From the NCBI RefSeq assembly GCF_039535235.1, contig NZ_BAAAWU010000001.1:1922001-1986000 (forward strand): a DNA stretch of 64,000 bases. The letters run 5' to 3'. The DNA comes from Streptomyces roseoviridis. Its GTDB lineage: Bacteria; Actinomycetota; Actinomycetes; Streptomycetales; Streptomycetaceae. The notes beneath the pieces were generated by a model. It was not told the DNA's origin, made no database searches, and worked only from the letters and a program-made list of their open reading frames with translations. Shown here piece by piece: positions 43,821 through 51,732 of the stretch; within the stretch, counting starts at the first letter, position 1, and each line of letters opens with the position of its first letter. Both the position numbers and the translations under genes were made by a program.

Positions 43821-45077
43821 TCACAGGGCCTGTCGGAAGCCCTCGAAAACGGTGTGGAAGTCCGGGAACGTCTTCCGTACGCAGCCGGGGTCGTCGAACG
43901 TGATGCCCGGGGTGCGCAGGGCGGTGACCGCGAAGGACATCACGATGCGGTGGTCGCCGTGGGTGGTGATCTCCACCGGTCCCGTCGGGGTGCCGGGGTG
44001 GATCTCGATCCGGTCGGGGCCGGTGGTGACGGTGATGCCGAGGCGGCGCAGGTTCTCGGCGCAGGCGTCGAGGCGGTCGCACTCCTTGACGCGGGTGTTG
44101 GCGACGTCCTCGATGCGGACCGGCCCGTCGGCGAAGGGCGCGAGGGCGGCGAGGGTGGGCATGGTGTCGGAGATGTCCCGCATGTTGACGGTGAGGCCGC
44201 GCAGGGTTCCGGTGCCGCGGACCGTGGTCGCCTCGGCGCCGACCGAGACGTCGGCGCCCATGCGGCGCAGGACGTCGACGAAGGCGAGGTCGCCCTGGAG
44301 GGCGCCGGTGCCGAGGCCGGGGACCGTGACGGCGCCGCCCGGGACGAGGGCGGCCGCCGCGAAGAAGTAACTGGCGGTGGAGGCGTCGGGCTCGATGGCG
44401 TAGGTGGTGGCGCGGTAGCCGGTGGGGGCGACGGTGTACGTGCGTCCCCCGGGGCCGGCCGCACGGGTGACCTCCGCTCCGAAGGCCCGCATCATCGCGA
44501 GGGTGATCTCGACGTACGGCTCCGAGACCAGGTCCGTGACGGTGATCGCGAGGCCCTCGGCGGTGAGCGGGCCGAGCAGCAGCAGCGCGGTGAGGTACTG
44601 GGAGGACTGGCCGGCGTCCAGCCGGACGGCGCCGCCCTTGATGCCGCGGCCGGTGACGGTGAGCGGGTGGTGGCCCTCGCGCTCGCCGTGGGCCAGCTCG
44701 ACGCCGAGCTCGCGCAGGGCGGTGGTGAGCGGACCGAGGGGGCGGCGGCGCATCTGGGCGGAGGCGTCGAAGCGGAAGGTGCCGTGGCCGGCGGCGGCGA
44801 GGGCGGGCAGGAAGCGGGCGGTGGTGGCGCCGTCCCGGCAGTACACGTCGGCCTCGTCGACGCCGGGCCCGGCGGGCCGCCCCTCGATGTGCCAGGCGCC
44901 GGGCTCCTGCCGTACGGCGTAGCCGAGGGACTTCAGACCTTCGGCGAAGCCCTCGGTGTCGTCGGAGCGGAGCGGCCGCAGCAGCGTGGTGGTGCCTTCC
45001 GCGGCGGCGGCGAGGAACAGGGCGCGGGCGGTGACGGACTTGGAGCCGGGGATGTCGATGACGGTCACGCCCGTCAT
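43821..45077 (-). CDS. EPSP-synthase-like protein (divergent AroA paralogue)
   Basis: This 418-residue protein has the two-domain EPSPS pattern. PGSKS is near the N terminus, with [10 protein letters not shown], the DT-MP segment of the Asp loop, [17 protein letters not shown] and CVRKTFPDF following. The PEP-binding loop, usually NAGTxxR, reads CRDGATTAR (residues 80-88), so the glycine equivalent to E. coli Gly96 is Ala84. The N terminus is short, starting only nine residues before PGSKS. A GTG three codons downstream has a better ribosome binding site. Most Lys/Arg/Asp/Glu catalytic positions are kept, so activity on S3P or an analogue is possible. Confidence 0.82.
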   Translation of the reverse strand: MTGVTVIDIPGSKSVTARALFLAAAAEGTTTLLRPLRSDDTEGFAEGLKSLGYAVRQEPGAWHIEGRPAGPGVDEADVYCRDGATTARFLPALAAAGHGTFRFDASAQMRRRPLGPLTTALRELGVELAHGEREGHHPLTVTGRGIKGGAVRLDAGQSSQYLTALLLLGPLTAEGLAITVTDLVSEPYVEITLAMMRAFGAEVTRAAGPGGRTYTVAPTGYRATTYAIEPDASTASYFFAAAALVPGGAVTVPGLGTGALQGDLAFVDVLRRMGADVSVGAEATTVRGTGTLRGLTVNMRDISDTMPTLAALAPFADGPVRIEDVANTRVKECDRLDACAENLRRLGITVTTGPDRIEIHPGTPTGPVEITTHGDHRIVMSFAVTALRTPGITFDDPGCVRKTFPDFHTVFEGFRQAL

Positions 45078-45227
45078 CCTGCCGGTGCGGGCGGCGCGGT
45101 CGCCGCGCAGTCCGGAACGTGGACGGCGGGGCGGGGGTACGGCGGGGACGGAGGCCGCGCCCGGTCCGGCGCGCGCGGCGGGCTGCGGCGGGGCGGTGGT
45201 ACGGCGGGCGGGGGTGCGGTGGGGAGG

Positions 45228-45256
45228 GAGGCGGCGCCGCCTCGGGACCGGGTCCC
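45228..45256 (-). terminator. Clustered palindromes after the acyl-CoA dehydrogenase gene
   Basis: A perfect 16-base palindrome (45228-45243) is followed by a small inverted repeat (45244-45256), within 65 bp of the acyl-CoA dehydrogenase stop codon. They could form a terminator without a T-run. The rest of the 211-bp gap up to the EPSPS-like gene is G-rich and shows nothing else. Confidence 0.4.
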
Positions 45257-45288
45257 GTGACGGCGCCGCGCGGCCGGAGGCCGGCTGT

Positions 45289-47214
45289 CTAGCGGATCTT
45301 GCGGTGGACGTTGTCCTTCGACGACGGCCCGGGGGTGGTGTCGGCGATCCAGGGGCCGTCGTCGCTGGGGTCGAGGATGCCCTCCTCCAGCCAGGTGTAC
45401 GAGCCGGCCAGGACCCCGTCGACGACCTTGCGGTCCAGGTCGTCGGTGTTGTCCCAGAGCCGGCCGAAGAGCTCGGCGGTCCGCAGCCGGGCCTGGCGGC
45501 AGAAGGCGTCCGCGAGCTGCTGGGCCTCGCGGCCGTGGTCGCCGGTGGTGCGCAGCAGTTCGGCCCGTACGCAGGCCGCGCTCATCGCGAACAGCTCGGC
45601 GCCGATGTCGACGATCCGCCCCAGGAACGCCTGCTTGAGCTCCATCTTCCCCTGCCAGCGGGACATGGCGTAGAAGGTGGAGCGGGCGAGCTTGCGGGAG
45701 GTGCGCTCGACGTACCGCAGGTGGGTGGCGAGGTCGCCGAACTCCCCGTACGCGCCGGGCAGCTGGCCCTGGCCGGCGACGAGTTTCGGCAGCCAGCGAG
45801 CGTAGAAGCCGCCGGCCCTGGCGCCGGCCTTCGCCTTGTCGGCGAGGGCCTTGTCGGGGTCGATGATGTCGCCGGCGACGGCGAGGTGGGCGTCGACGGC
45901 CTCGCGGGCGATCAGCAGGTGCATGATCTCGGTCGAGCCCTCGAAGATGCGGTTGATCCGCAGGTCCCGCAGGAGCTGTTCGGCGGGGACGGCGCGTTCG
46001 CCGCGGGCGGCGAGGGAGTCGGCGGTCTCGTAGCCGCGTCCGCCCCGGATCTGGACCAGTTCGTCGGCCATCCGCCAGGCCATCTCGGAGCCGTAGAGCT
46101 TGGCGAGGGCGGCCTCGATGCGGATGTCGTTGCGGTCCTCGTCGGCCATCTGCGAGGCGAGGTCGACGACGGCCTCCAGGGCGAAGGCGGTGGCGGCGAT
46201 GAAGGAGATCTTGGTGCCGACGGCCTCGTGCCGGGCGACCGGCTTGCCCCACTGCTCGCGTTCGGCGGCCCATTCGCGGGCGATCTTCAGGCACCACTTG
46301 CCGGCACCGGCGCAGGCGGCGGGCAGCGAGAGCCGGCCGGTGTTGAGGGTGGTGAGGGCGATCTTGAGGCCGGAGCCCTCGGGGCCGATGCGGTTCGCGG
46401 CGGGAACGCGCACCCGGTGGAAGCGGGTGACGCCGTTCTCCAGGCCGCGCAGGCCCATGAAGGCGTTGCGGTGCTCGACGGTGATGCCGGGCGAGTCGCC
46501 CTCGACGACGAAGGCGGTGATGCCGCCGCGGTGGCCCTCGGAGGCGGGCACGCGGGCCATGACGACGAGCAGGTCGGCGACGACGCCGTTGGTGGTCCAC
46601 AGCTTCACGCCGTCGAGGACGTAGTCGTCGCCGTCGGGGACGGCGGTGGTGGCGAGCCGGGCCGGGTCGGAGCCGACGTCGGGCTCGGTGAGGAGGAAGG
46701 CGGAGATGTCGCTGCGGGCGAGCCGGGGCAGGAAGGCGTCCTTCTGCTCCTGGGTGCCGAAGAGCTTCAGCGGCTGCGGGACGCCGATCGACTGGTGGGC
46801 GGAGAGCAGCGCGCCGAGCGCGGGGCTGACCGAGCCGACGAGGGCGAGGGCGCGGTTGTAGTACAGCTGGGTGAGGCCGAGGCCGCCGTACTTGGGGTCG
46901 ATCTTCATGCCGAGCGCGCCGAGCTCCTTGAGGCCCTGGACGGTCTCGTCGGGGATGCGGGCCTCGCGTTCGATGCGGGCCCCGTCGACCCGGGTCTCGC
47001 AGAACGCGCGCAGCTTGGCGAGGAACGCCTCGCCGCGCCGGACGTCCTCGTCGGCGGGGAGCGGGTGCGGATGGATGAGGTCGAGACGGAAGCGGCCGAG
47101 GAAGAGTTCCTTGGCGAAGCTGGGTTTGTGCCAGTCCTGCTGCCGGGCTGCCTCGGCGACCTGCCGGGCCTCGCGTTCGGTGACCTTGGGCGGCCGCTGG
47201 GTGGGTGCGGACAT
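45289..47214 (-). CDS. Acyl-CoA dehydrogenase, long (VLCAD-like) form
   Basis: This 641-residue FAD enzyme of acyl-CoA oxidation has the substrate/FAD motifs FLLTEPDVGSDPARL and LWTTNGVVADLLVVM, then RGGRGYETADSLA and the fingerprint RINRIFEGSTEIMHLLIARE. About 190 extra C-terminal residues beyond a standard 380-residue domain make it similar in size to the VLCAD/ACAD9 type. The ATG at 47214 has GAGGTGAG upstream. It is preceded by a terminator and the aldehyde dehydrogenase gene on the same strand. The chain-length preference is not readable from sequence. Confidence 0.9.
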   Translation of the reverse strand: MSAPTQRPPKVTEREARQVAEAARQQDWHKPSFAKELFLGRFRLDLIHPHPLPADEDVRRGEAFLAKLRAFCETRVDGARIEREARIPDETVQGLKELGALGMKIDPKYGGLGLTQLYYNRALALVGSVSPALGALLSAHQSIGVPQPLKLFGTQEQKDAFLPRLARSDISAFLLTEPDVGSDPARLATTAVPDGDDYVLDGVKLWTTNGVVADLLVVMARVPASEGHRGGITAFVVEGDSPGITVEHRNAFMGLRGLENGVTRFHRVRVPAANRIGPEGSGLKIALTTLNTGRLSLPAACAGAGKWCLKIAREWAAEREQWGKPVARHEAVGTKISFIAATAFALEAVVDLASQMADEDRNDIRIEAALAKLYGSEMAWRMADELVQIRGGRGYETADSLAARGERAVPAEQLLRDLRINRIFEGSTEIMHLLIAREAVDAHLAVAGDIIDPDKALADKAKAGARAGGFYARWLPKLVAGQGQLPGAYGEFGDLATHLRYVERTSRKLARSTFYAMSRWQGKMELKQAFLGRIVDIGAELFAMSAACVRAELLRTTGDHGREAQQLADAFCRQARLRTAELFGRLWDNTDDLDRKVVDGVLAGSYTWLEEGILDPSDDGPWIADTTPGPSSKDNVHRKIR

Positions 47215-47318
47215 GAAAAGCTCACCTCGCCGCTCGTCGGGGGGCCATGTGGCTATGTCCGTCGTACCCGATATCCACGGGTTCGGAAAGACGGGCGGGG
47301 CGGGGAGCGGGCACGCAG

Positions 47319-47355
47319 GACGGCCGGAGCCCCCGCACAGTGGGCTCCGGCCGTC
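47319..47355 (-). terminator. Terminator after the aldehyde dehydrogenase gene
   Basis: Perfect 14-base arms (47355-47342 with 47332-47319) enclose a nine-base loop. The hairpin lies 24 bp after the aldehyde dehydrogenase stop and 105 bp before the acyl-CoA dehydrogenase ATG. Confidence 0.8.
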
Positions 47356-47378
47356 GGTCTGTGATGCGTACGTACGGG

Positions 47379-48824
47379 TTACAGCGCGAGGCCCGTGAGG
47401 ACCAGGACCCGCTCGTACGTGTAGTCGTCCATGGCGTACTTGACGCCCTCGCGGCCGACGCCGGAGCGCTTGGCGCCGCCGTACGGCATCTGGTCGGCGC
47501 GGTAGGACGGGACGTCGCCGATGATCACGCCGCCGACCTCGAGGGCGCGGTGGGCGCGGAAGGCGGCCTGGAGGTCGTGGGTGAAGACGCCGGCCTGGAG
47601 GCCGAAGTCGGAGTCGTTGACCGCGGCGAACGCCTCGGCCTCGCCGTCGGCCCGGGCGACGGTCAGCACCGGGCCGAAGACCTCGGCGCGGGCCAGGGTG
47701 ACGTCGGCCGGGAGGTCGGTGAGGACGGTCGGGGCGTAGGTCGCGCCCTCGCGCTTGCCGCCGGCGAGCAGCTTGGCGCCGGCCGCGACGGCCTCGTCCA
47801 CCCAGGCCTCGACGCGCCGGGCGGCGTTCTCGTCGACGAGCGGGCCGACGTCGGTGGCGTCGTCCGCGGGGTCGCCGGTGACCTGGGCCTCGACGGCGGC
47901 GACGATCTTCGGCAGCAGGCGGTCGTAGACGGAGGCGTCCGCGATCACGCGCTGCACGGAGATGCAGGACTGGCCGCCCTGGTAGTTGGAGAAGGTGGCG
48001 ATGCGGGTCGCCGCCCAGTCCAGGTCCTCCTCGGAGGACCAGTCGGGCAGGACGACGGCGGCGGCGTTGCCGCCGAGCTCCAGGGTGCAGTGCTTGTGCG
48101 GCACGGACTCCTGGATGGCGTAGCCGACCTTGTCGGAGCCGGTGAAGGAGATGACCGGGAGGCGCTCGTCCTGGACCAGGGCGGGCATGCGGTCGTTCGG
48201 CACGGTCAGGATCGACCAGGAGCCGGCCGGCAGGTCGGTCTCGGCCAGGATCTCGCCCAGGACCAGGGAGGAGATCGGGGTGGACGGGGCCGGCTTGAGG
48301 ATGATGGGGGCGCCGACGGCGATGGCCGGGGCGACCTTGTGGGCGCTGAGGTTCAGCGGGAAGTTGAACGGCGCGATGCCGAGCACGACGCCCTTGGGGA
48401 TGCGGCGGGTGAGCGCGAGGCGGCCCACGCCGCCGGCCTCGGTGTCGAGGCGCTGGGCCTCGCCGCCGTTGAAGCGGCGGGCCTCCTCCGCGGCGAAACG
48501 GAACACGGACACGGCACGGCCGACCTCGCCGCGGGCCCACTTGATGGGCTTGCCGTTCTCGGCGGAGATCAGCTGGGCGATCTCCTCGGAGCGCTCGGCG
48601 AGCCGCTTCGACACGTGGTCGAGGGCGGCGGCGCGGACGTGCGCCGGGGTGGCGGCGAACTCGTCGACGACGGCGTACGCGGCGGCGACGGCCTCCTCGA
48701 CCTGGGCCTCGGTGGGCACGCTGACCTTGCCGACCAGACGTCCGTCGTACGAGTTCGTGACGTCGAAGGTGGCCTCGCCGGTGGCCTCGCGGCCGGCGAG
48801 CCAGAAGGCGTGGGTGGTCGTCAT
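47379..48824 (-). CDS. NAD(P)-dependent aldehyde dehydrogenase, possible succinate-semialdehyde dehydrogenase
   Basis: This 481-residue ALDH-superfamily enzyme has the catalytic Cys287 in GGQSCISVQ and the general base Glu249 in LELGGN. The cofactor segment is FTGSDKVGYAI. The family motif APFNFPLNLSAHK is near residue 151. The ATG at 48824 follows GGAAAGGG. It lies six kilobases from gabT with a PucR-type regulator between, so oxidation of succinate semialdehyde from GABA is a reasonable inference. Motifs alone do not fix the substrate. Confidence 0.88.
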   Translation of the reverse strand: MTTTHAFWLAGREATGEATFDVTNSYDGRLVGKVSVPTEAQVEEAVAAAYAVVDEFAATPAHVRAAALDHVSKRLAERSEEIAQLISAENGKPIKWARGEVGRAVSVFRFAAEEARRFNGGEAQRLDTEAGGVGRLALTRRIPKGVVLGIAPFNFPLNLSAHKVAPAIAVGAPIILKPAPSTPISSLVLGEILAETDLPAGSWSILTVPNDRMPALVQDERLPVISFTGSDKVGYAIQESVPHKHCTLELGGNAAAVVLPDWSSEEDLDWAATRIATFSNYQGGQSCISVQRVIADASVYDRLLPKIVAAVEAQVTGDPADDATDVGPLVDENAARRVEAWVDEAVAAGAKLLAGGKREGATYAPTVLTDLPADVTLARAEVFGPVLTVARADGEAEAFAAVNDSDFGLQAGVFTHDLQAAFRAHRALEVGGVIIGDVPSYRADQMPYGGAKRSGVGREGVKYAMDDYTYERVLVLTGLAL

Positions 48825-48969
48825 TGCGTACCGGCCCTTTCCGTTTCGGGGGTGGTGCGAGGGGGTGTTCTCGCGCTCTCGTGCCACGTTAGGGCGAAGC
48901 GGGCGAAGGGGCGCTTGTCCGTGATGGAGTGGTGGGCGGGACGTCCTGTCCGCTTTGGCGTTGTCGCGA

Positions 48970-49914
48970 TCATCCGCGCCGTTCGGTCGAGACGATGAGA
49001 CAGACCCCGGCGACCACGATCGCGCCGCCGAGCACGATGGGCCACGACAGGGCCTCGTTCAGGATCAGGGCGCCGAGGGCGACGGCGACGACCGGGTTGA
49101 CGTACGCGTAGGTGGCGACGAGCGAGAGCGGAGCGGTCTGGAGGAGCCAGGCGTACGCGGTGAAGGCGATCAGCGAGCCGAAGACGATCAGGTAGCCGAG
49201 GGCGGCCCAGGAGCGGCCGGAGACGGCCGACGGGTCCAGGCCGTGCTGCTCGCCGCGGACCAGGGCGACGCCGAGGCAGCCGACGCCGCCGGCGATCATC
49301 TCGTACGCGCTGGCGGTGAAGGGGTTGGCGGGCATCGGGATGCGCGAGGAGGCGAACGATCCGACCGACCACAGCAGCGTCCCGACGATCACGAGGACCA
49401 CCCCGCCGGCCTGCACGTCCCCGCTGAGCCCCGGCAGCGTGAGCACGGCGAGCCCGGCCAGGCCGAGCAGCACGCCGACGAGACCGCCCGCGCTCGGCCG
49501 CTCGCCGAAGCCCGCCTTGAACAGCACCACCCAGGCCGGGACGACCGCGACGAGCAGCGCGGCCAGCCCGGACGGCACGGAGGTCTCGGCGAGGACGACC
49601 AGGCCGTTGCCGCCGAGGAGCAGCAGCAGTCCGACGACCACGGCGGAGCCGAGCCGGCGCGGGGTCACCTTGAGCGCGGCGGGCCCCTGCCGCCAGGCGA
49701 TGATCCCGGCGAGGAGCAGTCCCGCGACGACGAACCGGGTACTGGCGGAGAGGAACGGCGGCAGCGTCTCCACGGCGACCCGGATGCCGAGGTAGGTCGA
49801 CCCCCACACGACGTACACGATCCCGAGGGCCACCCACACGGCGACGGGAACGCGCCGGGGGGCGGAGGCGGGCGGCTGGGCGTCGGTCGCCGTGTCGGCG
49901 GCGGGGGTTGTCAT
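48970..49914 (-). CDS. EamA family (DMT) transporter
   Basis: This 314-residue membrane protein has ten predicted helices in two EamA repeats. The first repeat shows VVWGSTYLGIRVAVETLPPF and the second ALGYLIVFGSLIAFTAYAWL. It resembles RhtA/YdcZ-type exporters of amino acids or metabolites. The first 25 residues are Ala/Pro-rich and cytosolic. It lies downstream of the PucR gene with an 87-bp gap and may be controlled with it. Confidence 0.88.
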   Translation of the reverse strand: MTTPAADTATDAQPPASAPRRVPVAVWVALGIVYVVWGSTYLGIRVAVETLPPFLSASTRFVVAGLLLAGIIAWRQGPAALKVTPRRLGSAVVVGLLLLLGGNGLVVLAETSVPSGLAALLVAVVPAWVVLFKAGFGERPSAGGLVGVLLGLAGLAVLTLPGLSGDVQAGGVVLVIVGTLLWSVGSFASSRIPMPANPFTASAYEMIAGGVGCLGVALVRGEQHGLDPSAVSGRSWAALGYLIVFGSLIAFTAYAWLLQTAPLSLVATYAYVNPVVAVALGALILNEALSWPIVLGGAIVVAGVCLIVSTERRG

Positions 49915-50001
49915 GCCCAGGAGACTAGGCAGCGGAAGGGGAGATATCCAAGAATTGTGCCCGATATCGGGCAGCAGGGGAACGTTTTCGGCCAGGTGGG
50001 G

Positions 50002-51597
50002 CTACTCCGAGCCGGCCGCCCCGCGCGGAGGCGTCCCGTCGCCACGCGTCTTGAGGGCCAGCCAGAGCTCCATGCGGACGTCGGGATCGTCGAGGGAGCG
50101 GCCCAGGATCTCCTCCACCCGGCGCATCCGGTAGCGCAGCGTGTGGCGGTGGACGCCCAGGTCCGCCGCGGCCGCGTCCCACTGGCCGTGCCGGGAGAGC
50201 CAGGCACGCAGGGAGGCGACCAGGTCGCCGCGGCCGGTGGCGTCGTGGTCGTACAGGGCGCGCAGCAGGCCGTCGGCGAAGGCCCGGACGGCGTCGTCGG
50301 CCAGGAGCGGCAGCACGGAGCCGGCCGCCAGCTCCTCGTGCTCGACGAGCGCCCGCCCGCGCCGGCGGGCCACGGACAGCGACTGCTCGGCCTGCTTGTA
50401 GGCGGCGGCCGCCGCGATCAGCCCGGTCGGGGCGGACAGCCCCACGACCAGACCGGCCTCCTCCGCCTCCCGCGTCGCGTACCCCGCGCACGCCGCGACC
50501 ACCGCTCCCCCGTCCCCGGCCAGGACGACGAGCCGCTCCGCGCTCTCCGGGCCCTCCGGCACCGTCAGGACCGACTCGCCCGCCCGGGCGGCGGCCGCCT
50601 CCAGCGTCTCGGCGAGCACCGCGAGCGGTGCCTCGCCGCCCTCCTTCGCCTCGCCGCCCGGCACCGGCTCGGCGATGAGCAGCCGGAACGGGGCGTCGAG
50701 CAGGCTCCCGTACAGGCCGCCGGCCACCGCGCGCGCGTGGTCGGGCTGCCCGGCGAGCAGCATCCGCAGCACCGCCGCGCCGAGCCGCTGCTCGGCGGCC
50801 TGGAGGGAGCGGGAGCGTTCCGTCGTGAGGGTCAGCAGGGCGACCGCGGAGTGCACGGCGTACCGCTCGGCCGTGCCCAGCGGCGCCCCGGTGCCGACGG
50901 CGAGCGCGCCGCGCACCCGCCGGCCGGTGCCGAGGGACTGCAACTCCACCCGGTCGTCGGTGCCGCCGACGACGGCGCTGGCGGGCGCGGGCCGCTCCCG
51001 GAGCCGTTCGACGTCGGCGGTGAGCCGGGCGGCCCGGCGGGCCGCCCACTCGGGCGAGACGGCGAGGACGCTGCCGGAGGTGTCGTAGAGCGCGGCCCAG
51101 CCGTCGACGTGCGCGGCGAGCCGGGCGACGACGGCGTCGGGGCCCTCGGCGAGCGCGGCCCTGGTCAGTTCGCGCTGGGCCTCGAAACCGGCGGTCACGG
51201 CCCGGTACTGGTCGGCGGCGATGGCCGCGGACACGGCCTTGCTGATGGCGAGGAACGGGGTGCGCCGGGGCACTTCGAGCAGCGGCAGGTGCTCCTCGCG
51301 GGCCGCGCCCAGGAGCGCCGCCGGAATGGTCTCGTAGTTGACGCCGACGGCGAAGCCGAGCCCGACGACACCGGCGCCGAGCAGCCGCCGCACATAGCGC
51401 CGCATCGCCTCGGGGTCCTCGGCGTCGAGGGTGAGCGCGGTGGTGAGCAGCAGCTCGCCGCCCTCCATGTAGGGGACGGGGTCGGCGAGCTCGCTGACGT
51501 GCGCCCAGCGCACGGGGGTGTCGAGGCGGTCCTCACCGGCTCGGACGGTGAGTTTGAGCGCCGAGTGCTGGACGAGCGAGGCGAGGGTGGGCGGCAT
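50002..51597 (-). CDS. PucR family transcriptional regulator
   Basis: This 531-residue regulator has an N-terminal purine-catabolism PucR domain (1-125; LDTPVRWAHVSELADPVPYM), then a GGDEF-like/CdaR region. The C-terminal PucR helix-turn-helix is AAADLGVHRHTLRYRMRRVE (about 478-497). In related actinobacteria PucR proteins near gabT or aldehyde dehydrogenase genes control GABA use. Here that is inferred from location. The ATG at 51597 gives the usual MPPTLASLV start. Confidence 0.9.
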   Translation of the reverse strand: MPPTLASLVQHSALKLTVRAGEDRLDTPVRWAHVSELADPVPYMEGGELLLTTALTLDAEDPEAMRRYVRRLLGAGVVGLGFAVGVNYETIPAALLGAAREEHLPLLEVPRRTPFLAISKAVSAAIAADQYRAVTAGFEAQRELTRAALAEGPDAVVARLAAHVDGWAALYDTSGSVLAVSPEWAARRAARLTADVERLRERPAPASAVVGGTDDRVELQSLGTGRRVRGALAVGTGAPLGTAERYAVHSAVALLTLTTERSRSLQAAEQRLGAAVLRMLLAGQPDHARAVAGGLYGSLLDAPFRLLIAEPVPGGEAKEGGEAPLAVLAETLEAAAARAGESVLTVPEGPESAERLVVLAGDGGAVVAACAGYATREAEEAGLVVGLSAPTGLIAAAAAYKQAEQSLSVARRRGRALVEHEELAAGSVLPLLADDAVRAFADGLLRALYDHDATGRGDLVASLRAWLSRHGQWDAAAADLGVHRHTLRYRMRRVEEILGRSLDDPDVRMELWLALKTRGDGTPPRGAAGSE

Positions 51598-51647
51598 TGG
51601 GGACCGTCGGACCTTAAGGGGGGAGGGAAGGCGCGCGGTGGGGAGGC

Positions 51648-51672
51648 GCGCGCCGCCCGTCGGGCGGCGCGC
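51648..51672 (-). terminator. Hairpin after the VirD4/FtsK-like gene
   Basis: Twelve-base complementary arms (51672-51661 and 51659-51648) meet with almost no loop, 60 bp past the stop of the ATPase gene and upstream of the PucR gene. It is a probable terminator or transcription-pause site. Confidence 0.6.
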
Positions 51673-51732
51673 CACCGATTGTGCCAGTCCGTACCGGGGT
51701 GCGCCCTCGGCCTCGCAGGCGTCCCCGGGCCC

